DNA from: Hymenopus coronatus
Lineage: Eukaryota > Arthropoda > Insecta > Mantodea > Hymenopodidae
Length of the DNA: 64,000 nt
Assembly (NCBI GenBank): GCA_030762935.1
Contig: CM060883.1
Location: 93,237,501-93,301,500, forward strand
Direction: 5' to 3'
The notes under the pieces were generated by a model. That model did not search any database. It was not told the DNA's origin and saw only the letters and a list, made by a program, of their open reading frames with translations. This document shows, one piece after another, positions 45,470-56,589 of this stretch. The translations under genes were made by a program, and so were the position numbers. The stretch's first letter is position 1. Each line of letters begins with the position of its first letter.

Positions 45470-46860
45470 AAGAGTTAAACTCCTCAAATCTGTTGTACCA
45501 CTTGCAACACGAATCTTCTGGGTTGGTTGAACCATAGGAGACTTTCAATGCCTTTTGCTATTCCAGTTATTTGGCCGGGACCAACAAATCACCTGTCTAT
45601 TTTGTGTGGTTCCACCACTCTGAATTATAAAAAGAAGACTATTGTATATTGCAGGACACATTCTGTACCCTTAGTGATGAAGCTACCTGTGCCAACATCC
45701 TCTGAATCACATTCCTTAGATGCAGAATACAAGCCTTGTGATCCACATTTGCAGATCCTGAATGTTAAATCTGAACTACACAAAATTAGCCACAGTGAAT
45801 TAAATAATTTAGTCAGAGACCTGGAATTTTCTCTAGCCCAGGCAGAGGTGTTAGCCTCCAGATTGCAGCAATGGAACTATCTTGCCAAAAATGTGAGTGA
45901 CATTTTTTCATAACCATCAGATACATCTTGAGAAATATTTTTCTGAGGAAGGGATTTAATGTTTTGTAGTGATGTTAGTGGCTCTGAACATTAATTACAT
46001 CTCTGATCAGTGGCGGTTGTTTATAGATGCTTCCAAATTAAGTCTCAAAGCTGTATATTACTCCATGATTGCAATCAGTTGCCATCAACTTCTGTTGGTT
46101 ACTCCGTGCACATGAAGGAATCATATAGTAGCCTGAAACTCCAGTTCATTATAACATGTATAAATGGAAAATACGTGCAGACTTCAAAGTAATTGCAATA
46201 TTAACTGGGCTACACTAAACATTGTTGTTTCATATTTGAATGGGACAGGAATGGCATTTATGTCAAGTTCTGGAAACATGGACCTCTGGTGGAATCTGAG
46301 AATATATCAATTCTTCCACTACATATAAAACTTGGTCTCATAAAAAACTTTGCTAATATATGGAATCAAAATGAACAAAAACCTAGTTACGAAATTTCCT
46401 AGAATTAATGAGGCAAAGTTAAAGGAAGGAGTTTTTGTTGGCCCACAGATTCGGCAACTTCACCAAGATGAGATATGTGAAAATATTTTAAATAATATTG
46501 AAGAAAGAGGCATGGATTTCTTTCAGAGAAGTCGTAAACAACTTTTTGGGATACAAACGAGCTGGAAACTATGAGGACCTTCACAAAATGGGAAGCAACA
46601 TTGAATTACACTTTTTACACTCCCGTCTAAATTGTTTTCCTGCAACTTGCAATGAACATGGAGAATGCTTCCACCAGCAAATATCATTAATGGAAAGACA
46701 TTACCAGGGAAATTGGAGTCAAGAATGCTTGCTGACTACTGCTGGATGCTCCTCAACTTATTACAAGAGGGAAGCAAAGAAAAAGCATATTTACTAAAGG
46801 TAAGCGATCATGAATCTGTTTTACAACACATCAGACAGATTTATTTTATTTTTCCTTAAT
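45470..46860 (+). pseudogene. Degenerate copy of a multicopy arthropod protein of unknown function
   Basis: Fragments in several frames keep the order of a protein found in many copies in arthropod and hydra genomes, usually listed as uncharacterised. In order: 'SMPFAIPVIW' near 45545; 'SELNNLVRDLEFSLAQAEVL' with 'ASRLQQWNYLA' near 45793-45890; a 'WRLFIDASKLSLKAV' frame near 46012; 'LPLHIKLGLIKNFA' near 46312; 'EAKLKEGVFVGPQIRQL' near 46410; 'SFREVVNNFLGYK'; 'IELHFLHSRLNCFP' near 46590; 'HGECFHQQISLMERHYQGNW' near 46653; and 'RMLADYCWML' near 46720. The Asp, His and Glu-rich blocks suggest an RNase H-fold, transposase-like enzyme, but that is my inference. Frameshifts and stops throughout. 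No termini recognised. The end overlaps a 60-bp segment shared with the hAT element at 48152. Confidence 0.75.
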
Positions 46861-47081
46861 ATAATTCTCAAACCAGAACCAATCTAACATTCTTGTTGTC
46901 ATATTCTTACTCAGCATAGTGCAATCCTAAAGCAAAGTGAGGTTTCATTCATGTCATAAACAAAAAGTCAGAATTTGTTGTCCAGTATAATCTAGCCATA
47001 AAGTGTGAGCATTGCATTAGTGTTTGTACTACTACTGCTGAAATACTAAATTTTCATCCAGGAAGAATATCTGTGTATATA

Positions 47082-47832
47082 CAGGGTGTTAATGAACTAT
47101 ACCGAAATATTTTCACAGAATATGTAGATTACTTAAATAAGTAATTTGAGATAGGAGACTTATTGACATTTCGAAGTAACGGCTATAAGTTTCTGAAGTG
47201 CCAGAATGCCACTGGCTAATTTATCAACCATTCGAGAGCATAGCACGAAAATCGAAGGGACATATTACAGCATACCTCTCTAGCGTAGTGGTTATGATAC
47301 TGGCTTTCAAGTGAAAGATAGTTTCTGAGTTGGGGTCTCGTTCATGTATCGCAGCACTTCATCTGGAATGAATAAAATAATAAAAAACGTTTATTCTATG
47401 ACAGGAATCAAACTCATGACTTTTGGGATAGCAGCTTCGCGCATTACGCATTAAGCCACCAGGGCTGTTGAAAAAATGCCTCCAAAGTAGGATACATAAC
47501 TCAAGAATGTAGTTAATGAATACTCAGTGTTACACTGACAAGTGATTAGTTCGAGATTTTGCAGATTTTTGTGACAAATCTTGAGAATACTAGTATCGAG
47601 CTGCTAAAATCGATATTACCTTACTCGGGCAGCAGTTTTAAAGACATCCTAAGTAATTTTTTCAACCTGCTTTGCTTTAACACTGACTTATCAGCACCTG
47701 ATACACTCACGTTAAACGCTATGTAGTTGCATTATGTTTATCCGGGGACCTTGCATCACCGATCTCAAATTACTTATATCAGTCACGTGCACAATCTGGC
47801 AAATTATTTTAGTGTAGTTCATTAACACCCTG
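47082..47832. mobile_element. TIR element with two opposed tRNA-like segments
   Basis: Ends CAGGGTGTTAATGAACTA at both termini in inverted orientation, flanked by TA (47080-47081 and 47833-47834). The similarity continues inward for about 90 bp ('AAGTAATTTGAGATAGGAGA' against 'AAGTAATTTGAGATCGGTGA'). Inside, 47283-47345 has an A box-like TAGCGTAGTGGTTATG on the plus strand. 47395-47465 has, on the minus strand, 'TGGTGGCTTAATGCGTAATG' and a B box-like GAGTTTGATTCC. No protein coding. Looks like a MITE or Tc1/mariner-type derivative that has captured SINE or tRNA sequence. Confidence 0.75.
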
Positions 47833-48151
47833 TATAATGAAATCAGGAATGTGATCTGTTTCACAATCGCAGAGCAAAAAAACTTTATCCCAAACCTATA
47901 TCTCTTAGACTGTATATGTGGTAAAAATTGCAGTCTGACTTTGAAAAGTATACATTTATTCATCTATACAAAGGTCTTGAAAAGGGTAAAATGCTTCTCT
48001 GAAGGTAGAGGCAGTCAAAACCTGTGCCGCTCATAAGGCACACCATGAGACTCTAGTGTATCAAGAATAGTGCCCACAAACAAGGCGACTCACAACTACA
48101 GACAAAGTAAGTTGACATATGATCCATAGTATAAACTACTTAAGTAATAAC

Positions 48152-48548
48152 TAGGGCCTGGATTTTGGGGTTTTAACCTATTTTTTATTCGGCCTTTAAA
48201 AAAAGCTAAATGGGACATTAAAACGTAAAACTCACAAAACTTAAGTTGTTTTTGTTTTTTTTTAACCTCAGTAGAAAATGTATCAATTTTTTCTTCAACT
48301 CTTTGGAATTATAATATTTGTTTAACCATTTGTATAGTTTTGTTTTGAGTGTGCATGTGGAGTTAGCCATGGAAAGAATTTATCATGATTTTTATGATGG
48401 TATAGAAATTGCATGTATGCCAGCGACATCTTGCAATGTTGAAAGCATATTTAGTAAAGGTAAGCGATCATGAATCTGTTTTACAAAACATCCGACAGAT
48501 TTTCATAGAAAAAATAGAAATATTTAAATGCTAAATATCCTGGCCCTA
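48152..48548. mobile_element. hAT deletion derivative with 8-bp target duplication
   Basis: 397 bp. Flanked by GTAATAAC at 48144-48151 and 48549-48556, an exact 8-bp duplication as expected for hAT. Inverted ends: TAGGGCCTGGATTTTGGGGT and, reversed, TAGGGCCAGGATATTTAGCA. 48415-48475 on the plus strand encodes 'MPATSCNVESIFSKGKRS', matching the C-terminal hAT dimerisation motif (PATSxxSERxFSxAG). The rest of the transposase is deleted, so it could only move with help. Confidence 0.88.
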
Positions 48549-48556
48549 GTAATAAC

Positions 48557-49525
48557 ACAAGATGACTCATTGTTTAACAATACATATATTTAAATACGTT
48601 CACACTAACAATTTGAATCAGCTATATTAATCGTTGATGACATACCTGTACTTTGTGTTGCTATTTATAAACATGTTTAGATTACAAAAATAGAATTTAC
48701 TTCTTGCAACATAAATGTCTGGAGTAATACACTTTTTTGTGATAAAAGTGCAGACTATGTAATTATATCTGCATATTCTGTGATACCACGTTCTGTTTTT
48801 AACCCTTTCTGTAGTGTGGGTTATTTAAATGTAATCCTTATCCTGGTAGACTATTTAAATCTTAAATCATTTAAACAGATGAAATAATATAAGTTGCAGG
48901 ACTGATTATGAGAGTTGTGATGAAACTCTCTTGTGCCAGCTATGTTTTAAGCTGTGAGAGGCATGCGAGACTGAGAGCTGACTTGACCAGCTTCCCTCAG
49001 ATGGTCAATTATTGGTTTCAATTTATGCAACCTTTCTTTCTGTGCATGTGTCTCTTGTTATAAATATGGTCAGAGAGTTGATATGTGACAAGAGAATGCT
49101 TGGGTCAGTACTCATATATTGCATTCTTTTGTACTCCATGATTCAAAAAAACATTTGCAATTCCTGTATTACTCCAAACTTCCAAAAAAGAGCTATTGGA
49201 TGGTTGTAGTTTCTGACATAAAAATATATAATATTTGATGTGAAATGAAAAAATAATTGAAAACATTTTAAATAGTGCCAAAATACCTGAAGTTTGGTTC
49301 CTGAAATGGTGCAGATATAGCTAAAGGCACCACAGTGCCACTGGAACAAAGGCTCAGTGCAGCTTCACTTTGTTTGAGAGATCTCTTGCTGAACAAGATC
49401 ATTTCCTTCACTGTCACTTTTATAAACAGGTTCTGCATTATCCTGATTGTTTTCACCATCACTGAAATCGAAACATTTGATGGTAATTTGCTAAAAAAGC
49501 TCTATTAAATATAACTACTTTCATT
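48557..49525. other. No gene seen
   Basis: AT-rich; no motif recognised. Confidence 0.4.
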
Positions 49526-49529
49526 TGCC

Positions 49530-50605
49530 AGGCTTGTAGGCCATGGTGTAGAAGGCATTGCAAGTACTGCCTTTAGCATCCTCAGGGTGAAGTGATGCGT
49601 GGCCTGTGCTGGTCAGGGCCTGAGCGGGCGTGTCTCGGGGGTTGGGCTGCTTGAAGCATTCTGATTCTTAGCTAGGCTCTTTTACATGCTTTGTATACAT
49701 GCAGAGCTTCTTCTTTCCAGTTGAAATTGTTTTGTGCATCGCGCATGGCAGTGGATGATTGAAGGTTAAACCTTATTTCTTTAAAACTGGTATCATGAGG
49801 AAAAAGTAAAGCATGTTCTGCCACAGAGGATTTTTCTGTTTGTCCCAATCTGCTATGTCGATCGAGTTTCCATTCTCGTGGTTACACTGTACTTTGTATA
49901 TCTTGCCACAGCTAAAGGGAATTTTGTATACACCTGTGGATGAATGTGGGTGGTGTTTATCTTTGCCTGATCTTAGAAAGTACTTAATTTTGCTTGTTGG
50001 TTGGTAGACCGTGTCAATACCATATGAGTGCAGAAGTTTGCTTTATTGTCAAAGACATTCTTAATGTAGGGGAGGAAGGCTGTGGCATTCCTTCCTATCT
50101 GTGGGCCACCTATGATGAAGAGCGCAATGATTCTCTTGGAAGGTCAAGTTTAAGTGTTTAGTTCTTCTTTTAAATATTTTCCATTGCAAGTCCTCTTGGT
50201 TCATTCTGTGAATGTTTTTATCATACCTTGTTTCTGCCTAAGGTGATGATTTTATGTTTTGTGTAGGTATCGATCTGTGTGAATGGTTTTTCTGTAAATG
50301 CTGCATTCTAGATTGAGATTCACAGTTCTGGTGAATTTCACATCTAGGAAGGCCAACATATTGTCTTTCATTTTTTCCATTGTAAATTGTATTTTGGGAT
50401 TCAGATTATTTAAGTGTAATAGAAATAAATCTAAAGCATCTTCCTGTATGACAAATGTAATGTCCACTTATTGTAGCCAGATCTGTGGTTTCAGAGGTGC
50501 ACTTGTGAGTGCCGATTGTTCAAACTTTTCCATAAAAAATTTGGCGATAACTAGGCTCACAGGACTGCCCATGTTGTTCTGTTCCAAGAAAGTGTTCTCC
50601 CATTG
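49530..50605 (-). pseudogene. Penelope-like element relic (RT and GIY-YIG)
   Basis: Minus strand. Near 50255-50467 'FVIQEDALDLFLLHLNNLNP' and 'KIQFTMEKMKDNMLAFLDVK', then 'YRKTIHTDRYLH', follow the Penelope RT after its YVDD box, which here is damaged. 50470-50600 continues upstream (SPVSxxxANxFMExF-like). Near 49890-49935 'TGVYKIPFSCGKIYKVQCNH' is the GIY-YIG start (GIY-x-I-x-C-x-C-G-x-x-YIGQ), with key Tyr and Gly lost. The end near 49560-49620 resembles the element's usual C-terminus and ribozyme-bearing tail. Different from the 14.8-kb copy and far more decayed. Confidence 0.72.
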
Positions 50606-51915
50606 AAAGTAGTTTGTTGTGAGACAGTGATGAAAAAGCTCTGTGCAAACTGTTTGACTTTTGTTTGTTTTGCTCTGCTTATATTAACAGTGCAAGTCTT
50701 TACTAAATGTGTGGTTTTGGAGAAGGAAACTAAATGAAAATATACAAAATAACTAGGAATTAGAGTGAAACTTTCTCAGCAAAATGGGTTACAATAATAA
50801 TGCAATGTTCTGTTTCAATAGAAGTTAAAGCCTTGGACTGATATGTAGAGCTGTCCCCCTAATTCTCTTTTTGTTCCTGAGAGCATTTGATGCAGTTACA
50901 TTATTAAGAATGTTGGCTATATAAAGTCAGAAAAATTTGAGCCAAATTCTCAACCATGACTTCAATCACTGATCTTTAGCATATTGTTCTACTCATTTTT
51001 GGGCATGGGCTTGACAGGATAACAATTTTTAGATGCCATTTTAAGTATACAAAACCATGCTCACTGACGCCATTGTCTCGAGAGGTTTGTGTGCCATACA
51101 GTGCTGCCATCTCTATTATGCATTAACAAAAAGTGTCCGCTCACTTTGCATGTGTATATCTGATTGCAGTTGTGAGAGAAGAATGGGAAAGTGTAATAAC
51201 TTGAATGGCAAGATGAGACAGGAAACACTCTCACTTGCCAACAAATTCCCTATAGCCAGTCTAGTGCTTTTATTACTCAAGATAGCAATTCTTAATTTGG
51301 ACACAAAATCAAAAGTTATCCATTTAAAAATAGAGGCAGGTGATTATTGTTCATTGATTTTTTTATATATGTATTATTAGTTATTTATTTTACATATAGA
51401 GGTTTACTTTAAAATTGCAACTGTTAAATTTTTTATTTCTTCTTACTTTTATTATTATCCGTATTAAATTTCATTGAAAATAATTACATTGTTATAGATA
51501 ACCTTCATTAAATCCAGAACAAAATTGTAAATATAATTTGCCAAGTAAAAAAAATTTTATACTAGGTAATAGATTGGAAAATGAAGTGCTGTTGAACAGC
51601 AAATTTATTTGATAGAATGGTATCTAGATAAAACGAGATAACTTTAGAAGATATATTCACAGATTTTTTCTAAACATCCAGACATTGCTACAAAATTTTG
51701 TATTTTTGTGACATGCAGATGGAGAGGGAAAGTGTTTTAACTAAAGATAAACTTACAGATAATTTTAGTGTGTTTAGAAGTAACTCTCAAAAAAACTTGC
51801 CATCTATGGTAGTAAACAAACGCATCCATAGGGTCAGCCTCAAAGCAGCCAGAAACTTTGACCACATATGGTGGGTAGTAAAGTGTATACATGTATTTTT
51901 AACAGTGTAGAGATG
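50606..51915. other. No gene seen
   Basis: AT-rich. The 107-codon frame at 51057-51380 has no recognised domain; its Cys-containing start is not a known finger. Confidence 0.4.
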
Positions 51916-51917
51916 CA

Positions 51918-52638
51918 CAGTGCCATCCATATAAGCCTGAACTATTTTAATAGGCCATAATTTCTCTCTGAAAGCTTTAAGAAATGTGAAATTTGTTTTA
52001 ATGATCTCAGTGGCTTAGGGAGAATTGACAACAATCATGGCAACAGTCGATCAATACCATCTGTTGACTATATTGATGATTTCGATGGTAATTACGAGCA
52101 TTTTCATGGCATTGTAGACAGTCTTTAAGAGCAACATGCAGTACTCACTTGGTGAGCGTATTTTCATTGTGAAAACATATTGTAAGACAAATTCCTTGGT
52201 AACAACATAACAGGAATATCGAAGAGAATTTAATGTATACGATGTTCCGACAAAGGCAACAGTTTTATCGCTAGCAAGAAAGCTGAAGACAACTGGGATA
52301 CTTCTTAGTGAGAGTGGAAAACATAGGCCACCATTGAGTGCAGACACTGTTACAAATGTTCGAAGAAGGCTAGTGAACTCTCCAAACAAAATGTATTGAT
52401 TGAGCCAGGAACCAGGCTATTCATATGGCACATGTCAAAGAGCTGCAACTGTCTACAGCGCCATGAAAATTCTCGTAATTTCCATCAAAATCATCTATAG
52501 TCAACAGATGGCATTAATTGAATGTTGTCATTTCTCCCTGAGTCATTGAGATCGTTAAAAAAAATGTCACACTTCTACAAACTTTCAGAGAGAAATTATA
52601 ACCTGTTAAAATGGTTCAGGTTTATATGGATCGCACTG
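51918..52638 (+). mobile_element. Long-TIR element with orphan transposase N-terminus
   Basis: Inverted terminal repeats of about 190-205 bp (51918-52122 and 52449-52638), ~80% alike: both contain, in order, CAGTGC-ATCCATATAA, 'TAATTTCTCTCTGAAAG', 'CCATCTGTTGACTATA' and 'TTTTCATGGC'. The inside (52142-52399, plus strand) encodes 'LGERIFIVKTYCKTNSLV', a stop, 'QEYRREFNVYDVP' and 'ATVLSLARKLKTTGILLSES', then 'TVTNVRRRLVNSP'. This resembles the N-terminal helix-turn-helix region of mariner-like transposases (ERVFIVxxY, VPxKxTILxLVxKFxETGSV). The catalytic domain is absent. Confidence 0.82.
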
Positions 52639-53441
52639 CAGATGTTTTTTTTTATGTAGTTGCCTAATGTGCCAGTAGTAAATGAATACCTCCTGACAAT
52701 GCAAGCATAACATGCAGGAAAATTGGAACTGGAGTTCCTCTCCACTGTAATCAACTATCAAAGTTTCTCCATAAAAGGAGACCACTGTACAATTAAGGCA
52801 GGAAATGCAAATTAATTATCCTTAAAGATAAAATTGTAGAGAAGGGCGTGACTAGTCTTGTACTGTTAACAACTAGCATCAAGAATGTCACTGTCTGCAT
52901 AATTATGTGTGTTGTATTAACTTGCATGGACATTCTTTCTAGGATTATACAGGATATATAAAAAATTACAATAATGCCTCTGAAAGATTTTTTAAAAAAT
53001 CTGATGTGTTGCATTCACATTTCTTCTATTCACTCTTCGGATAAACTTAGGAATTATGGTGCCACTCAGAATTGCTATGTACGTACCATATATACCAGAA
53101 AATAATGTAATGGATATAACAATGTAACGGTTAAAAAGTAATTAGCCAATAATGGTTACAGAGGTAACAAATACACAATAAGTAGTTATCCCCTTAATGT
53201 TACCAAGCATGGGTGCCATCATTCACTTATCCCGAACTATATAGTTACCCCATTAGGCCGTATTAATATCTTCCTTAAGATATGACAGACATTGTCAATC
53301 TAATATACCATCTGGTGAGAAAATAACCTACTATGACTGTTTTTATTCTAAGGATATAATTTTAGAGGTAGTTTCTTTAAGAAACTTAAATATATTTATG
53401 TATTTTTTGTATTTTTTTTCTACAGGTTTAACAGTGTGTTA
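52639..53441. other. No gene; one HER end fragment
   Basis: AT-rich. 52985-53030 ('AAAATCTGATGTGTTGCATT', 'CACATTTCTTCTATTC') is the first ~45 bp of HER in plus orientation, with nothing more of the family after it. Confidence 0.5.
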
Positions 53442-54200
53442 TTCTTTTAGTGTATCAAAAAGTAACTAGGAAAAACTTTTTAGATGCCATAATGTTTTTA
53501 TTATTATTATTAACATTTAAATTACAAACTTTCAAAATAATATCCTTCTAAGAGTATACACTGGTTCCAATGTTTTATCCACTTTTCAAATACTCAGAGA
53601 AGATCTTGTTTGACATCTTATTCAGTATACCCAAAAGTAACACTATTTAGTTCTGTATTGGTTTGAAAATGGTGTTCGTTTTTTCATTTGTGGAAACAGG
53701 TAGAAATTGCAGGTTGCTAGATTTGGGGCATGACTTCAACACCTGGTTGAGTGATTGCTTCTTGTGTTGCTATGGCTCGATGAGCAGGGGCGTTGTCCAT
53801 TGGCAAGCAAGTTCTGGTCTCTTGGCAGCCATTTTCCTCTTGAGTGGTCCTTTAAGGACATTACTGTAGTATTGAGCAGTTACTCTGGTGTGTTTAGGAA
53901 CCATGTGGTCATAAATTACCTCAATTTTGTCAAAAAACACAAGATGCATAACTTTCCCTGACTTGCTTGCACCTTTACTTTTTTCACCATCTTGACATTT
54001 TTATGCCATTCAAAAACATGTTGTTCTAACTTGAAATCCATGTTGGGTCACTGAAACATGAGCTTATACAATAGCTGCCTCACACAAACTGAACAGTGTC
54101 AGTCAAGGTCAGACCTCTTTGGAACCACGATTGGTGAATTTTGATGTGCGTGTGTTTAAACAGGAAAAAAAAGTTCTTGTTACTTTTTGATACACCCTCG
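53442..54200 (-). pseudogene. mariner-like relic, internally deleted
   Basis: Inverted ends share GTGTATCAAAAAGTAAC (left 53449-53466; right, reversed, 54196-54178). TA follows the right end at 54201-54202. The minus strand reads, in shifting frames, 'LEQHVFEWHKNVKM', 'FFDKIEVIYDHMVPKHT', 'RVTAQYYSNVLKGPL', 'DNAPAHRAIATQEAI' and 'CNFYLFPQMKK', the middle to C-terminal mariner transposase with its second Asp block and LAPCDFFLFP motif. The N-terminal domain is gone. Inactive. Confidence 0.78.
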
Positions 54201-55510
54201 TAGCTATCACTCTTGCTACTTTACCAATATGAACTGAGATTATCTGAAGCCTTTCTGATGTTAGATAATCGTGTATGTTTGAGCATTAATGTGTCTCTTC
54301 TCTAGCACCATCACTTTTCAAAATGTTGATATCATATTTTATCTAACATCCTATGAGAATATTTAAGTTATATTCTTAATACAAAAATTGTGTTTTGCTT
54401 TTCTATTTTTGTGTTATGCGAGATATATCTTAGTTCAGCTGTACATTTAGTACTGCAACTGCTGAGTAAACATGTGTAGATGATGCATACAGAAAATGCG
54501 ATCTTTGCAGGAGTAAATTTTCCTATAAATCTACATTAAATTTATGGAATCACATTGAACGTACTTTTTTCTTCTAAAAATCTGATGAGTTGCATTCACA
54601 TGACTTGCCTTAGATCTCAAATATTATTATGCAGATGTAAATACATGGACAAAACACATACTTAACGTGAAATAGCTACTGGTGTTTACAAGTTTGAGTA
54701 ATCATCATACAGAGGTGCAAGAATCGTTTATTACGTGTTTCTTATTGCTTCGGTCACAAACACATCAGTTCTCGCTTAGGCAACAAACTGCATTCATCAC
54801 ATTAATATACTTATTCAAATTGATTTATAAGTGCTCAAGTTTTATACATAATGAGTATGCATAAAATACTAATGCTGATTAGTAGCAAATTATACATGTG
54901 CTGGTATAGTCAAACGAGAATACTAGTTTCAACAGTGGTTGCAAAATGTCAGCAAGTCTGTTTTATAAAATTGCTTAAAGAAAAGTAAAGTTCTTTCATT
55001 TTTTTAATTAAAAAATATGCAAGAAGATGGCTTACGTTACTTTTAAATTGTTATCATGGACATTTACACCTTTAACCTTATATATCAAACAACTGATGAA
55101 TAATACACATTAGTAATTGTGGAAACAAACTTGGAAGATGAAAGGACTGCCCCATTACATCACAAAAACAAAGTTAAGTGTATTGTACAATGTATGCTCA
55201 AACGTCAATTTGCAGCTATTCCCTCTGCACATGCACTTAGCCATTAACAAGGCTATACAAAAGAATACATCAATTTGTTACATAGCTAAGAAACTTTTTT
55301 TTAGTTGCATCAAATACAAAGTAAGTCAGTATGGAAATAGTTTCTATAGAAGCATAGTTACAGCTAATTGTTTCTGGTAACCACTATTGCAATGGAACGG
55401 CTAATATGTTGACCATTAAAGCAAATAACGTAATTGTTACCATAATGTGTAATTATTGTCGCACGGTAACTGTTAGTCAGACGCTTTTAAAGCTGAACTA
55501 GTGTTTGTCA
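54201..55510. other. No gene; one HER end fragment
   Basis: AT-rich. 54575-54620 ('AAAAATCTGATGAGTTGCAT', 'TCACATGACTTGCCTTAGAT') is again only the first ~45 bp of HER. Nothing else is recognised. Confidence 0.45.
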
Positions 55511-55514
55511 AAAT

Positions 55515-55600
55515 GAGGGAATCACCCAACACTCGTTGCACCCAAAAATTGTTACTAAAATTTCTCTGGAAATAAATGTTTTTTGAGTCCCCTGTATCTA
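55515..55600 (-). repeat. HER fragment
   Basis: 'TTGCACCCAAAAATTGTTAC' to 'TTTTTTGAGTCCCCTGTATC': the sub-terminal part of HER, directly before a longer copy in the same orientation. Confidence 0.65.
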
Positions 55601-55604
55601 AAAA

Positions 55605-56412
55605 TGTCTCTACACATACAATGTACATATGCATAGAGAAGGTATTGCATTCCACCCAAAAATTTGATAATGAGATTTCACCAAAAATAGACTTTTTAGG
55701 GCCCACTATATACAAAAAAAATGTTTTCATTAAAAGGTCCGTGTGTGTGTGTCTGAGCATGATAACTCAAAAACAAAAAATTGATAAAATACCAAACTTG
55801 GTAATTTAAGTTTAGTATCTTCCAGGAATGTGACACAAATATTTTGAGAAAAATCTCCCCAACCCCAAACTACCCTTTACATGAAAAAAATTTAGAAATT
55901 TTGATTTTCTCAAAAATGGCTCTAACGATTTTGATTAAATTACCGTATATTATAAATATTTATATGGCAAATAACATGTATATCTTGAATTTTTTGGGAA
56001 TAGCCTTTAAAGACCTCTTTATTCTGAATGAATTTTGCACAACTGGTAAACCAGAAGAGATAAACAAAAACCTCTACACAAAAAAATGTAAATCTTGTTA
56101 AAACACACTATTTATGTCATATGCATTTTTTTCGTAGGGTGGACATTTTTTTTAGATATTCCTTGGTTTCAGCTATAAAATACTTAAAACTTTTCACATG
56201 CAGGAATTTGTCAACTCCTGGCAATGCATAGAAATCGATATCATCCGCATGGAAATCAGCTTTTAAAAGATTTGACTATTGTTTTATCCTGTGTATTCCC
56301 ATATTTTTCCCCTACTTACAAGAAAGCATTTCTGCTCTTGTTTATCTTGATTAGCGAGACTTAGACGGAAGAAGATGTAGAGAAAGACACGTGAATGAAC
56401 ACATGAGACTTC
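55605..56412 (-). repeat. HER, copy I
   Basis: Nearly full length. Starts with the palindromic end ('TCTCTACACATACAATGTAC', 'ATGCATAGAGAAGG') and ends 'GTAGAGAAAGACACGTGAAT'. Shares with copies F and J the words 'GATAACTCAAAAACAAAAA' and 'ACTACCCTTTACATG'. Confidence 0.85.
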
Positions 56413-56589
56413 GGTCACCTCTGTTTCTCATACACAAGAAACATTGAGTTGCCTACAATGATATTGTCCAAGTGTTCTTCCCATTTCATTGGTGCCCACT
56501 TTCACTTATTATATTAGACAAGATATTCAACATTTTCTTTAATAATGCAATCATAAACGTTGCAACAATGCCTAGTTTCTTCTATCACA

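Noticed and set aside
47283..47465. Two real tRNA genes
   Set aside because: I cannot fold a full cloverleaf with paired acceptor stem in either; box matches alone fit SINE-derived sequence.
53451..53466. Start of a second intact mariner
   Set aside because: It is the left terminal repeat of the same deleted element ending at 54200; the coding part is too short and frameshifted.
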